From [Clostridium] symbiosum (GTDB lineage Bacteria; Bacillota; Clostridia; Lachnospirales; Lachnospiraceae): 64,000 nucleotides of DNA. The position numbers and the translations under genes are program-made. The number at the start of each line of letters is the position of its first letter. Within the stretch, counting starts at the first letter, position 1. Where the stretch lies: assembly GCA_021769625.1 (NCBI GenBank), contig JAETSN010000004.1, positions 1-64,000 on the forward strand. The letters run 5' to 3'. The notes below the pieces were generated by a model. The model saw nothing but the letters and a program-made list of their open reading frames with translations. It was not told the origin of the DNA and searched no databases. Shown in pieces: positions 54,445-63,069 of the stretch.

Positions 54445-55443
54445 TTATTCCTTAGCATCAAAGGGAACCAACAGCGAATACCCCAATTCCGTCACAACCC
54501 GTCCTCTCGGCGTGCGGTTGATCAGTCCGTTTTTGATCAGGTAAGGTTCATAAACCTCTTCGATTGTGCCCGCATCCTCCCCGATAGCGGCCGCCAGCGT
54601 ATCCAGTCCCACGGGGCCGCCGCTGAATTTATCTATCATTGTCAGCAGCATGCTTCGATCGATATGATCCAGCCCCATCTTATCCACATCCATCAGATCC
54701 AATGCCGTTTTTGCCACTTCTTCGGTGATGACGCCGTCATATTTTACCTGCGCGAAATCCCTCACCCGCTTTAACATCCGGTTGGCAAGCCTCGGCGTTC
54801 CTCTGCTCCTTTTGGCGATCTCCACCGCCCCGGCACTCTCCGTCTCTACCTCCAGGATCTTTGCGGAGTGCAGGATCACCTTTGTGAGCTCCTCCACCGA
54901 ATAAAACTCCAGCCTGTGGATTACCCCGAACCGGTCCCGCAGGGGCGCCGTCAGAAGCCCTGCCCTCGTGGTCGCGCCGACCAGCGTGAATTTCGGAAGA
55001 TCCAGCCGGATCGACCGTGCCGTGGGACCTTTTCCTATCATGATATCAATCACATAATCTTCCATGGCGGGATAGAGCACTTCCTCCACCTGCCTGTTCA
55101 GACGGTGGATCTCGTCCACAAACAACAGATCCCCCTCCGCCAGATTGTTCAGGATTGCCGCCATATCGCCGGGCTTTTCTATCGCCGGGCCGGAGGTCAC
55201 TTTCATATGCACGCCCATCTCATTGGCGATCACACCCGCCAGCGTCGTCTTGCCGAGTCCCGGAGGCCCGTACAGCAGCACATGATCCAGCGCATCGCTT
55301 CTCAGTTTTGCCGCCTCGATATAGACCTTCAGGTTTTCCTTGATGCTCTCCTGTCCTATATAGTCCTTAAGAGACTGGGGGCGCAGCGTTCCTTCTATTT
55401 TACTGTCTTCTTCTGTGAAATTTGTTTCTATCGTTCTTGCCAT
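54445..55443 (-). CDS. ruvB: Holliday junction branch migration ATPase RuvB
   Basis: A 332-residue hexameric motor that moves Holliday junctions with RuvA. Walker [13 protein letters not shown] near residue 60, Walker B VDEIHRLN, the arginine-finger region [10 protein letters not shown], sensor [11 protein letters not shown] and the C-terminal winged helix ([19 protein letters not shown]) are all present. No RuvC is adjacent; RecU, encoded earlier in the window, is the resolvase of this group. Confidence 0.98.
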   Translation of the reverse strand: MARTIETNFTEEDSKIEGTLRPQSLKDYIGQESIKENLKVYIEAAKLRSDALDHVLLYGPPGLGKTTLAGVIANEMGVHMKVTSGPAIEKPGDMAAILNNLAEGDLLFVDEIHRLNRQVEEVLYPAMEDYVIDIMIGKGPTARSIRLDLPKFTLVGATTRAGLLTAPLRDRFGVIHRLEFYSVEELTKVILHSAKILEVETESAGAVEIAKRSRGTPRLANRMLKRVRDFAQVKYDGVITEEVAKTALDLMDVDKMGLDHIDRSMLLTMIDKFSGGPVGLDTLAAAIGEDAGTIEEVYEPYLIKNGLINRTPRGRVVTELGYSLLVPFDAKE

Positions 55444-55607
55444 CTATAATCTCTCCCGGATTCGCAAATATATCCCTTTGCATATTTTGTTGTCCCTGAT
55501 CCAATATCATTTGGGCAACCCATTAACTGACATTGTCTCTGATCTTTGCCGTATCTTCAACCATGATCCACTTCGTACCTTTTTCCAAAATCCACCCCCT
55601 GCACCGC

Positions 55608-56207
55608 TCAGATCAGGTGTTTCAGCGACGCCTTCAGAATATCCTCCACCGTCATCTGCTCCGCATCCTTTACCGCTTTCACGGCGCGGGTCGCCTCCGT
55701 CACGCCATATCCCAGCGCCGTCAGTGCCTCCACCGCCTCCCGCAGCGCGTCGGATACCGAAGGATCCACTCTGATCTCTTCCTCTCCCGTATGCAGCGTA
55801 TCTTCCAGCGAAACCTTGTCCCTCATATCCAATATGATGCGCTGGGCGGTCTTGGCGCCGATTCCCGGCGCTTTTGCGATCATCTTCGCATCCCCGGAAA
55901 GAATGGCAAAACGCAGCTCATCCGGGCTCATCACAGACAAAATGCTCTGCCCGCCCTTCGGCCCGATGCCGTTCACGCCGATCAGCAGCTTAAAAATATC
56001 CAGATCATCCTTTGTCAGAAAACCGTATAGCGCTATGGCATCTTCCCGCACTGCCGTATAGGTATAAAGCTTTGCCTCCTCTCCCACCGGCGGCAGAAGC
56101 GATGCCGTTCCTGATGAGATCCGTATATTATAGCCGATGCCCGCCACCTCGATGATCACAAGATCCGGCTCCTTTACCGCTATTTTTCCTTTAAAATATG
56201 CGTACAT
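55608..56207 (-). CDS. ruvA: Holliday junction DNA helicase subunit RuvA
   Basis: A 199-residue tetrameric protein that binds four-way junctions and loads RuvB. OB domain YAYFKGKIAVKEPDLVIIEV, helix-hairpin-helix segments LLIGVNGIGPKGGQSIL and IAKAPGIGAKTAQRIILDM, and the C-terminal RuvB-contact domain (ALTALGYGVTEATRAVKAV). The ATG at 56207 has AGGAG at 5 bases. ruvB follows after 164 bases, in which no other gene is seen. Confidence 0.97.
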   Translation of the reverse strand: MYAYFKGKIAVKEPDLVIIEVAGIGYNIRISSGTASLLPPVGEEAKLYTYTAVREDAIALYGFLTKDDLDIFKLLIGVNGIGPKGGQSILSVMSPDELRFAILSGDAKMIAKAPGIGAKTAQRIILDMRDKVSLEDTLHTGEEEIRVDPSVSDALREAVEALTALGYGVTEATRAVKAVKDAEQMTVEDILKASLKHLI

Positions 56208-56315
56208 ATCCACTCCTCATTTCTGTATTTCCATCTCACTGCTGCCCGGTCCCCGCCACAGGCAAAAACCACTCTCTTCTCCGCTTCTGTCATACCAGAC
56301 ATCAAACAGCCTGCC

Positions 56316-56816
56316 CTATCGCTGCTCGCCCGGCAGACGCTTCAACATCTCCTTTGCCAGCACGCCGATCAAAAACCCCGTCACCAACCCGGCAGCCAGC
56401 AAAAACGGCGCATAATATCCGATCTCCACCGTCTGCACCAAAAAAGCCGCGATCAGAAGCTGTCCCACATTGTGGAATACGCCTCCCGCCATGCTGACGC
56501 CATAGAGGGTGAGCCCCAATTTTTTCATGAGCATCATGCAGACAAAGCTGATGCAGGCGCCTCCCAGACTGAATAAAATGGAAAACAGATTCCCGAACAA
56601 CAGCCCCGAGAGCACGATCCGCAGGGCATTGACCGTCAGCGCGTCTTTCCAGCCATAGTAATATAATACAATGACCACCGCCAGATTCGCCAGCCCGAGT
56701 TTCATCCCCGGCACGCCGAAAAAGAACGGAAACAGAGATTCTATATAGGAAAGCATCAGCGCCGTTGTGATAAAAAGCGCCATTGTCACTAATTTTTTAC
56801 TCGCCACTGTAAACAA
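56316..56816 (-). CDS. Gx transporter family membrane protein
   Basis: A 166-residue multi-pass membrane protein of the family also called heptaprenyl diphosphate synthase component I. Seen: FFFGVPGMKLGLANLAVVIVLYY, with conserved Gly, and LMLSYIESLFPF. It resembles the S components of ECF-type vitamin transporters; the substrate is unknown. Its usual partner is a NusG domain II protein. Here that partner lies 2 kb upstream behind a sigma/anti-sigma pair. The start is TTG at 56816 with AAAGGAG at 4-5 bases, or a later GTG. Confidence 0.85.
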   Translation of the reverse strand: MFTVASKKLVTMALFITTALMLSYIESLFPFFFGVPGMKLGLANLAVVIVLYYYGWKDALTVNALRIVLSGLLFGNLFSILFSLGGACISFVCMMLMKKLGLTLYGVSMAGGVFHNVGQLLIAAFLVQTVEIGYYAPFLLAAGLVTGFLIGVLAKEMLKRLPGEQR

Positions 56817-57119
56817 TATTCTCCTTTACATCGAACTTTGTGCTGTCCATAAAGACCGGACTCATTATCTAATCGCATGTATAGGTATTTTATCACAAAC
56901 CTTTGTTCAATGCCATAAAAATCGACAAACCCGCGGAGGCATAACCAACTGTCGGTCATGCCTCCGCGGCTTCCTCCCCGGCTTTCGCCGTTATTTCATT
57001 TTATTATATCCCTTTGGTGTTCTGCGGATATCGGGGTTCAGATCGTAAACTTCCCCTCTCTGGCCCGCCGCACAGAGCAGCTTCATATCCTGCAGATCAT
57101 TCTTACCGCCGTTTTTCTC
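56817..57119. other. 303-base region between the Gx transporter and anti-sigma genes
   Basis: It holds a strong hairpin at 56931-56969 and, in the same frame as the anti-sigma gene and after its TGA, about 35 open codons ending at TAA (reading LCAAGQRGEVYDLNPDIRR). The hairpin would end transcription of the sigma operon, so the Gx gene should have its own start. No promoter could be fixed with confidence. Confidence 0.5.
56931..56969 (-). terminator. Terminator after the sigma/anti-sigma operon
   Basis: A perfect 12-bp stem CCGCGGAGGCAT/ATGCCTCCGCGG with a 15-base loop. On the minus strand it is followed by GTTTG and then TTTTT, a broken T run. Confidence 0.65.
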
Positions 57120-57950
57120 TCATTCTGCCCCGATCAGCTCTTTCGCCATCGCGAACATCTCCTCACCGGTAAGTGCCGTATCGTTCCCCAGCAGATCATA
57201 GTATACGCCGTCCTTTTCCCATGTCACATGCGTCATCTGCGCGTATTCCACCTCATCGCTTCCCTCGGAGATATAATAGTCGTCCCTCTCCAGATTTGCT
57301 TTATCTTCCTCGGTCAGTTCATAATCCACGGGAACAAATTTGTAACTGTATACATCATACCGCAGAGCGATATCACCGCACTGATCCGTCAGATCAGGTT
57401 CTTTATCCTGCTCTCCCTTCTCGGGCCTCATGTCGACATACAGACTGATATCACTTACGCCATCCTTTACATAGTTTACGCTCAGTTCGGGGAAAGTGTA
57501 CACAGTCTCCTGATTTTCATCCACCGCACGCGTATTTCCCACCCACATCGTCTCAAGACTGTATCCGTTGCTGAAGGCCTCCGCCACATCTGGGGAAAAT
57601 CCCAGTTTTTCTTCCGCTTTGTCAAGTTCCGCATAAGTGTATTCCTTCTCGTAGCCGGAAATATATCCGGCGGTCTTTCCGGCAAAAACCCCTCCCGAGA
57701 TCAAAAGGCATGCTGCCGCCACGCCGATCACAAGCTTCTTTGCGCTGAAATGTTTTCCGCCCTGTTCTGAGTGTGCTGTCCGTTGTTTATTCATAGAAAC
57801 CTCCTGTCCTTCTGACAGATCGATCGGTATGATCTTTCCCTGAATACGGATCTCCCTGTCAATTTTCTGTTTCAATGCCTCAGAAGCCGAAATACTGCCG
57901 CACTGCATCTCCAATGCCATTTTTATCTTATCTTCATATCTGGTTTTCAT
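57120..57950 (-). CDS. Anti-sigma factor-like membrane protein
   Basis: A 276-residue protein. The cytoplasmic N-terminal part (MKTRYEDKIKMALEMQCGSI) is followed by a membrane helix (KKLVIGVAAACLLISGGVFAG) and an extracellular domain with many acidic residues and a YTFPELSVNYV strand. It follows the ECF sigma gene and should hold the sigma factor inactive, with the outer domain as sensor; this is inferred from the layout. The frame opens at 58073; the ATG at 57950 has GAGG at 5 bases, and the one at 57971 lies 2 bases after the sigma stop. Confidence 0.75.
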   Translation of the reverse strand: MKTRYEDKIKMALEMQCGSISASEALKQKIDREIRIQGKIIPIDLSEGQEVSMNKQRTAHSEQGGKHFSAKKLVIGVAAACLLISGGVFAGKTAGYISGYEKEYTYAELDKAEEKLGFSPDVAEAFSNGYSLETMWVGNTRAVDENQETVYTFPELSVNYVKDGVSDISLYVDMRPEKGEQDKEPDLTDQCGDIALRYDVYSYKFVPVDYELTEEDKANLERDDYYISEGSDEVEYAQMTHVTWEKDGVYYDLLGNDTALTGEEMFAMAKELIGAE

Positions 57951-57973
57951 ACGATCCTCTTTCCTGCACATGC

Positions 57974-58531
57974 TCACTGTGCCCTCTCTCTGATATCCAT
58001 CTGGCCTTCCAGTTTCCCCTTCAGAAACTTTCTCGCCGTATGAAGTCTCGATTTTACCGTTCCTTCCCGGCATCCCAGCAGTCCTGCGACCTCGCTGACG
58101 GTAAGTTCATTATAATAGTATAAGACCACTACCGCTTTCTGCTTCATCGGCAGAGCTGCCACCGCCCGGGCGATCATCTCAGCTTCTTCCCTCTTTATCA
58201 TCTGTCCCAGAGGAGATAACACGGACCCGCTTTCCGAAAGACGTTCGATTTCCTCATCAGGTACTTCCCTGCTCTTCTTTTTGCCTGTCCGATAAGCCGT
58301 TCTCACAAGAATCTGCATCATCCACGGTTTAAACCCGGCGTCATTTTTCAGCTCGGAGATATGAAGATAGACTTTGACAAAAGTTTCCTGCGCCACATCC
58401 TCACTGTCCGGTTTATTGCCTGTGATCAGATAAGCCGTACGGATCACCAGATTCTTATACTTTTCATACAACAGATCGAAGGCCTCACGGCTCCCCTTTT
58501 TTAACTGCTGTACCAGAATTTCATCTTCCAC
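57974..58531 (-). CDS. ECF-type RNA polymerase sigma factor
   Basis: A 185-residue sigma factor. Region 2 is AFDLLYEKYKNLVIRTAYL with DSEDVAQETFVKVYLH, and region 4 is LPMKQKAVVVLYYYNEL with VSEVAGLLGCREGTVKSRL. Region 3 is absent, as in ECF factors. The start is GTG with AGAGGAG about 10 bases upstream. It should direct a small regulon, controlled by the adjacent anti-sigma protein. The signal and targets cannot be read from this window. Confidence 0.93.
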   Translation of the reverse strand: MEDEILVQQLKKGSREAFDLLYEKYKNLVIRTAYLITGNKPDSEDVAQETFVKVYLHISELKNDAGFKPWMMQILVRTAYRTGKKKSREVPDEEIERLSESGSVLSPLGQMIKREEAEMIARAVAALPMKQKAVVVLYYYNELTVSEVAGLLGCREGTVKSRLHTARKFLKGKLEGQMDIRERAQ

Positions 58532-58628
58532 TGTGTTTTAACTCCTCTTATTTTTGGTGCACCTGTTATATAGAGCAGCAAAGCCTTCTTTTGGTTCATT
58601 TTATTTTTGGACTTTTTTGTCGAAAATT

Positions 58629-58658
58629 ATAATATTTTATAAAGTTTCGGACTTGCAA
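58629..58658 (-). promoter_or_regulatory. Promoter of the sigma operon
   Basis: TTGCAA, 18 bases, TATTAT on the minus strand, about 100 bases before the sigma gene. It resembles a housekeeping promoter, not an obvious ECF promoter. Confidence 0.45.
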
Positions 58659-58670
58659 GTCGAAAACTTT
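58641..58670. promoter_or_regulatory. 30-bp palindrome over the -35 box
   Basis: AAAGTTT-N2-GACTTGC and GCAAGTC-N2-AAACTTT form an almost perfect inverted repeat centred on the -35 box. A related GGACTT-N6-GTCGAAAA copy lies 40 bases away at 58609. This is a likely operator for an unknown dimeric regulator. Confidence 0.5.
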
Positions 58671-58819
58671 TGATTTTTTTGAGTTTTTGCGGCTAATCAG
58701 GAAATGCTCCTGACATATGTTTTATCATCAAAAAGCAGCCATTTAACCGGATTCAGCTTCCCGGGATATTCCACTGCAAACTGTATCACCGTTCCGATCA
58801 CAATTTTTACCGCCTCATC

Positions 58820-59224
58820 TCAGTACGCAACTGCGTCATAAGCCGCCTCTTCCCCGTCCCTCACTGTCAGAAACAGTCTGTGGGGCAGGCAGCAGATGAT
58901 CTCCCCGTCGCGGGCGATCTTCTGCATTCCTTCGCAGATCCTATCAGGGCAGTCCGCCTCCGTCACATAAGCCCTGCCCTGTTCTATGACCACAGTATTG
59001 CTCCCATAAGAAGATGTGACTACCATTTCCTTGTCTTCATCTAACGGAAACTCTCCGTAAAGTTCCCCGTCTATCGTGATCTCAAGTATGCCGCCTTCGG
59101 TTTCCGCTTTATTCCTTCCGCTGATCCAAAAATAAAGCCCCGAAATAACGGCAGCCGCCAGTACAGCGGCTGCCAGTATCAGATCCTTCTTATATTGTCT
59201 CCACAAAGTATTCTCCGGTCTCAT
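58820..59224 (-). CDS. NusG domain II protein
   Basis: A 134-residue protein with an N-terminal membrane helix (LILAAAVLAAAVISGLYFWI) and an extracellular NusG-II domain: ITIDGELYGEFPLD, ADCPDRICEG with two Cys, and IICCLPHRLFL. Proteins of this type are usually encoded beside a Gx transporter gene. Here that partner is at 56316-56816, with the sigma/anti-sigma genes between. AAAGGAAGAG precedes the ATG. Confidence 0.88.
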   Translation of the reverse strand: MRPENTLWRQYKKDLILAAAVLAAAVISGLYFWISGRNKAETEGGILEITIDGELYGEFPLDEDKEMVVTSSYGSNTVVIEQGRAYVTEADCPDRICEGMQKIARDGEIICCLPHRLFLTVRDGEEAAYDAVAY

Positions 59225-59361
59225 CTCTTCCTTTCTTTCCTGCTTTTTCTCCGGGAATCAACTCATTCTCAAAATACCGCCTGCTTTTTACTTTATGACA
59301 TATTCCTCATTGTATATCATTCCAACCGCTTCCTGCCACAAGTTTTCCTTTCCGCCTCAGC

Positions 59362-61563
59362 CTACACCAGATTTGCCGTCCGCAGCACCTGATCTTCAAT
59401 CCTGCTTTCCACCTCCGCCGCATAGGGTTCCAGATAACTGTCTGTCCCTTCCGCCAACCCCTGCTCTCTCAGCTCGGCCGCAATCATCCCGGCTATCTCT
59501 TCGATCAGAGCTACTTTTTCATCCGCGGTATTTATTGAAAACCGATACTGCTCCGGTTTTTCCGGATTCCACTTATCCTGCTGAGACGGCAGAAGCGCCA
59601 GCTCTTCCAGTTTGTCCGCCACCCCGGACAGCACCGGCAGTTCCTTCATCTTCCTGTGCATCCACTTGAAATAAGGCATGTACTGCCCTGCCAGCAAAAA
59701 GCAGGCGGAGCCTGTATTCTGAATGAACTCGGCAAGCGCCATTTCCGCTGCCACATACTCGCCCCTCTGCATACAGCGGGCATACTGATACTGCCCCGTC
59801 TGCGCCATCTTCCGAAGCCTCGCCGCCAGTTTTTTCTTTCGCACATCCTCCGGGAAATAAGCCAGATAAACCGCCCTCTGGGCAGTAAAACCACCGCCGC
59901 AGTCCTCGAAAATTTCTCCGTTCGTCGCAGTGGCAAGCCTTGTCTCCTGCAGGGAAACCCAGTCATACATATTTTCCGGCGGCAATGCCCGCCCGAGCAG
60001 CCTGTAGTAAAAGTCCTTCGTCTTCCAGACACCGCACCGCTGCGCCGCTTCCGGCGTCATGATGGTGTCCGCATATTCAGACGTTCCAACGTTCGCTTCT
60101 TTATCCGCACCGCTGTCTGTACAGCTCCAGTGCTGCGGAAGTTTCCGGTATGCCGCTTTAAGCGCCTCCCCGTACTTCTCATAGGCTTCCTCGTCCAACC
60201 AGATAAAAAAACGCGGGAAATAGTCATGATCCGCAGAAATACTGTCATCATAGCCGAAACACTCCGAACCTTCCCCCACAAGCCCCGCCGCAAAGTGCCC
60301 CCGCAGCTCAGGGAACTGTGCCAGCATCGGTTTTCCGTACTGTTCATAAAATACCCTGCAGCGGTCCAGCGCTTTGGATGACGTGCCGGGAAGTGCTTCT
60401 AATCTCCAGACTTTTTCTGTGCTCCCTGCATCTCCTATATCTGAATGTTCTTTCTCGTTTTCTACCTTTCCTTCATCTAATGTATTCTCTGCATTTTCTA
60501 ATGTCTTTTCATTTTTCTTTTTTGATGCGCTTTCCATCTTCCGATCGGCAATTCCCGTCTTCCCGCCTGTTTTCTCCGTCTGCTCACCAGAATTTTCCGC
60601 CTTCCCACCGGCTCTCTCCGCTTCCTCGCCGACATTCTCTGCCTTCCCGCCGGCTCGCTCCGCATCCCCGGTCTTTCCCGTATCTTCTAAGCCATTCCTT
60701 CTGCCCGCTGTCTCCAGATCCCTCCGGACTTCTTCCGCTTTGTGCAGATATTCCTCCGCCTGCTCCATTTTTCCCGCTTCCCGATATACCGCCGCCAGAT
60801 TTTCGCAGACAACGGCATAAGCCAGATTGAGCCCGTAATGCTTTTCAACCTCTGCCAGCGTCTTTTTGTACCAGACTACCGCCTGTTCATAATCCTTCTC
60901 ATGATAACAGATCTCCCCCAGCGCGGAGAGCGCCGCACTGTAATGGGAGGCGGGCGTATCAAGCGCCTCAAACATGCTGATCGCCTGCATCACGCATTTC
61001 TTCCCGCTCTCATAGTCCCCCGTCTTCAGATAGAGAAGCCCCAGATTTGTAAAGTTTGTGGCGGCCTCCATCTGCCTGTCGGGATAATTCTGTAAGATCC
61101 CCAGCGCTTTCATTAAAAGCTCCAGCGCCTCTTCATTCCGGTCCATTTTCTCCATCAGGCTGCTCATATTGTTGTAGAGCCCCGCAAACAGATAATCATT
61201 CGGATTTACCAGCAGATGATAGATCTGTTCCGCCCGCCGGTAAAACTGCAGAGCCATCTCAAAATTTTCATCAAAACTGTAGGCCGTCGCCGTATTGAGA
61301 AGCACCGTGGCAAATTCCGCGCTCTGATCCATCTGCAGCTCTTCCATCAAAAGCAGCATATCCTCGGAAATCTGATACGCCTTCTGAAACTGGGAAATGG
61401 AGCGGTAATACCCGATCATCTCATTTCCCACCGACAGATACAGTCCATAGTCATCTTTTTCTTTCGCCTCTTCCAGCGCAGAGAGCATAAAAGGTTCCAC
61501 CTTTGTATACTCCTGCGCCGCAAAAAGTCCGTCCAGTCTCTGTATAAATTCATTTGTTGTCAT
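59362..61563 (-). CDS. TPR protein with DUF4037 nucleotidyltransferase-like domain
   Basis: A 733-residue protein. Residues 1-290 are TPR repeats (FATVLLNTATAYSFDENFEM, FTNLGLLYLKTGDYESGKKC and others). Residues 290-385 are a charged linker with 16-residue repeats of the type AERAGGKAENVGEE. Residues 400-733 are DUF4037, a nucleotidyltransferase-like fold: GLVGEGSECFGYDDSISADH with the GS and D-x-D elements, then FFIWLDEEAYEKYG. The reaction is unknown; the catalytic residues look intact. It sits alone, followed by the NusG-II gene. Confidence 0.85.
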   Translation of the reverse strand: MTTNEFIQRLDGLFAAQEYTKVEPFMLSALEEAKEKDDYGLYLSVGNEMIGYYRSISQFQKAYQISEDMLLLMEELQMDQSAEFATVLLNTATAYSFDENFEMALQFYRRAEQIYHLLVNPNDYLFAGLYNNMSSLMEKMDRNEEALELLMKALGILQNYPDRQMEAATNFTNLGLLYLKTGDYESGKKCVMQAISMFEALDTPASHYSAALSALGEICYHEKDYEQAVVWYKKTLAEVEKHYGLNLAYAVVCENLAAVYREAGKMEQAEEYLHKAEEVRRDLETAGRRNGLEDTGKTGDAERAGGKAENVGEEAERAGGKAENSGEQTEKTGGKTGIADRKMESASKKKNEKTLENAENTLDEGKVENEKEHSDIGDAGSTEKVWRLEALPGTSSKALDRCRVFYEQYGKPMLAQFPELRGHFAAGLVGEGSECFGYDDSISADHDYFPRFFIWLDEEAYEKYGEALKAAYRKLPQHWSCTDSGADKEANVGTSEYADTIMTPEAAQRCGVWKTKDFYYRLLGRALPPENMYDWVSLQETRLATATNGEIFEDCGGGFTAQRAVYLAYFPEDVRKKKLAARLRKMAQTGQYQYARCMQRGEYVAAEMALAEFIQNTGSACFLLAGQYMPYFKWMHRKMKELPVLSGVADKLEELALLPSQQDKWNPEKPEQYRFSINTADEKVALIEEIAGMIAAELREQGLAEGTDSYLEPYAAEVESRIEDQVLRTANLV

Positions 61564-61664
61564 ACGAAATCCTCTGTTTTACAGCTTCCCTGCACTTCCT
61601 GATCCGCCATTCCAAAACACGGCCGCCCTCCGGATGCCGCCTTTTCCTCTCTCTGTCCGTTATC

Positions 61665-62795
61665 TCAATCTTCATCATCATTCTTCAGCGGCTGATATCT
61701 GCAGGTTCCCACTTCCCGCACTTCCGCCTCCACACCGTTCACATAAACCGTCAGATAGGTCTTTGCGGACATGGAGGACGTCTTCTTAGCCCAAAGTTTA
61801 TAGGTGACGCCGTTCATATCGCTCGCCTTCACATAGACATTGACAGTGAGGTTCTTCCCCTCCACGATCGTCTCCAGCTTCACCGGATGGGGATAGTCAT
61901 TGCGGAACTGCAGATCTTTCGTCCCCGCAGAAATAGCCGCATCCGTTCCCAGCGGCAGGTAGGAAACCGGAGAACTGTGGGGATAACGCATTGTCACGGT
62001 GATACCGGCATTCATCAGCGCATTATAGGCTGTCGATGATACCTGACAGATACCGCCCCCGACGCCCTGCACCAGTCTTCCGCCCGAATACACGCCGGCC
62101 GGCTTGTAACCGTTGGTGGAATTTCTCGGCAGAAATATCGCATCCAGAGACGCCATCCCGCCGCTTGGCAGGACATAGCCGTTCATATTTCCCGCCGCCA
62201 CACGGATATTGTTGATACGGGCAGCGCTGCTCCCCCGAAAAGATGTTGTACAGGTTCCTGCAAGCACATAATCCGCAGTATTCCGGGCCGCTGCCTCAGT
62301 CTCCGCTTCCGCCAGAGTGATCACCTTGCAGGTATTGGCATTCAGATCCACATTGATATTATTGACCGGTCCGGTCATGATCTGAGTCTGCACCACATTC
62401 AGATACCATGTCTCAAATCCTCCCACAAACTGATAACAATACCCTTCCGGCACGCCCGGATTTACAAATCCCGGCGCACGCAGATCCGCGTTTACCTGTT
62501 CCAGAAAAGTATCCGCCCATTCGATCTGGACAAAACTGCAGCTGTTTAAGCCGTTATCCGGATCCGTATACAGACGGATCTGTTCTCCCATCAGCTCAGA
62601 AAAAGGTTTCTCCCAGACTTTCCCTCCGCAGGAGATCGTCAGCTTCATCTGCGCCCATCCCGGATTAAAAAATGTCGTATCCGACAAAGTTGTCACACCG
62701 ACTTCCACCGGCGCCGCCTTGCAGGTCATCTTCGCTGTAAGCGGCACCGACACAAAAACGATCAAAGCAAGCAATATGGATATCCATCTTTTCAT
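61665..62795 (-). CDS. VanW family protein, secreted
   Basis: A 376-residue protein with an N-terminal signal (WISILLALIVFVSVPLTAK). The second half is a VanW domain: GYKPAGVYSGGRLVQGVGGG, ICQVSSTAYNALMNAGI and RYPHSSPVSYLPLGTDAA. VanW proteins are named from vancomycin-resistance clusters, but their role is unknown and most members have nothing to do with resistance. The C-terminal part resembles a G5-type strand segment. GAGGGAAGAG precedes the ATG. Confidence 0.9.
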   Translation of the reverse strand: MKRWISILLALIVFVSVPLTAKMTCKAAPVEVGVTTLSDTTFFNPGWAQMKLTISCGGKVWEKPFSELMGEQIRLYTDPDNGLNSCSFVQIEWADTFLEQVNADLRAPGFVNPGVPEGYCYQFVGGFETWYLNVVQTQIMTGPVNNINVDLNANTCKVITLAEAETEAAARNTADYVLAGTCTTSFRGSSAARINNIRVAAGNMNGYVLPSGGMASLDAIFLPRNSTNGYKPAGVYSGGRLVQGVGGGICQVSSTAYNALMNAGITVTMRYPHSSPVSYLPLGTDAAISAGTKDLQFRNDYPHPVKLETIVEGKNLTVNVYVKASDMNGVTYKLWAKKTSSMSAKTYLTVYVNGVEAEVREVGTCRYQPLKNDDED

Positions 62796-62985
62796 AACTC
62801 TTCCCTCACATCTTTATTATACTGATATTATATTCCGTCTTCGCATAAATCGCAGTCATTATTTACTATAAGACATTCCTGATCAATATACAATACCACT
62901 GTCTGCTCTGTTTTCCGACAAAAACCGACCGTCTGGCACGAAAACAGCGAAATTGTCATTGCTCATATATCCGCAGAAATAAAAC

Positions 62986-63048
62986 AGGAACCACCCCCAT
63001 CCTGAAAAGATTTTTATACTTATCTTCCGCAAGACTACCGTGGTTCCT
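62986..63048 (-). terminator. Terminator after ilvC
   Basis: AGGAACCAC and GTGGTTCCT form a 9-bp stem with a 45-base loop, flanked by TTTTTAT on one strand and TGTTTTATTT on the other. It lies 22 bases after the ilvC stop and could serve in both directions. Confidence 0.55.
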
Positions 63049-63069
63049 TTTTATGATAACAGGTTCGGA

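Noticed and set aside
57120-57122. TGA at the end of the anti-sigma gene as a selenocysteine codon
   Set aside because: No SECIS-like hairpin was seen directly after it and no Cys-type active site is expected in this family.
61665-62795. Vancomycin resistance gene
   Set aside because: VanW alone does not give resistance; no vanH, vanA/B, vanX, vanR or vanS is nearby.
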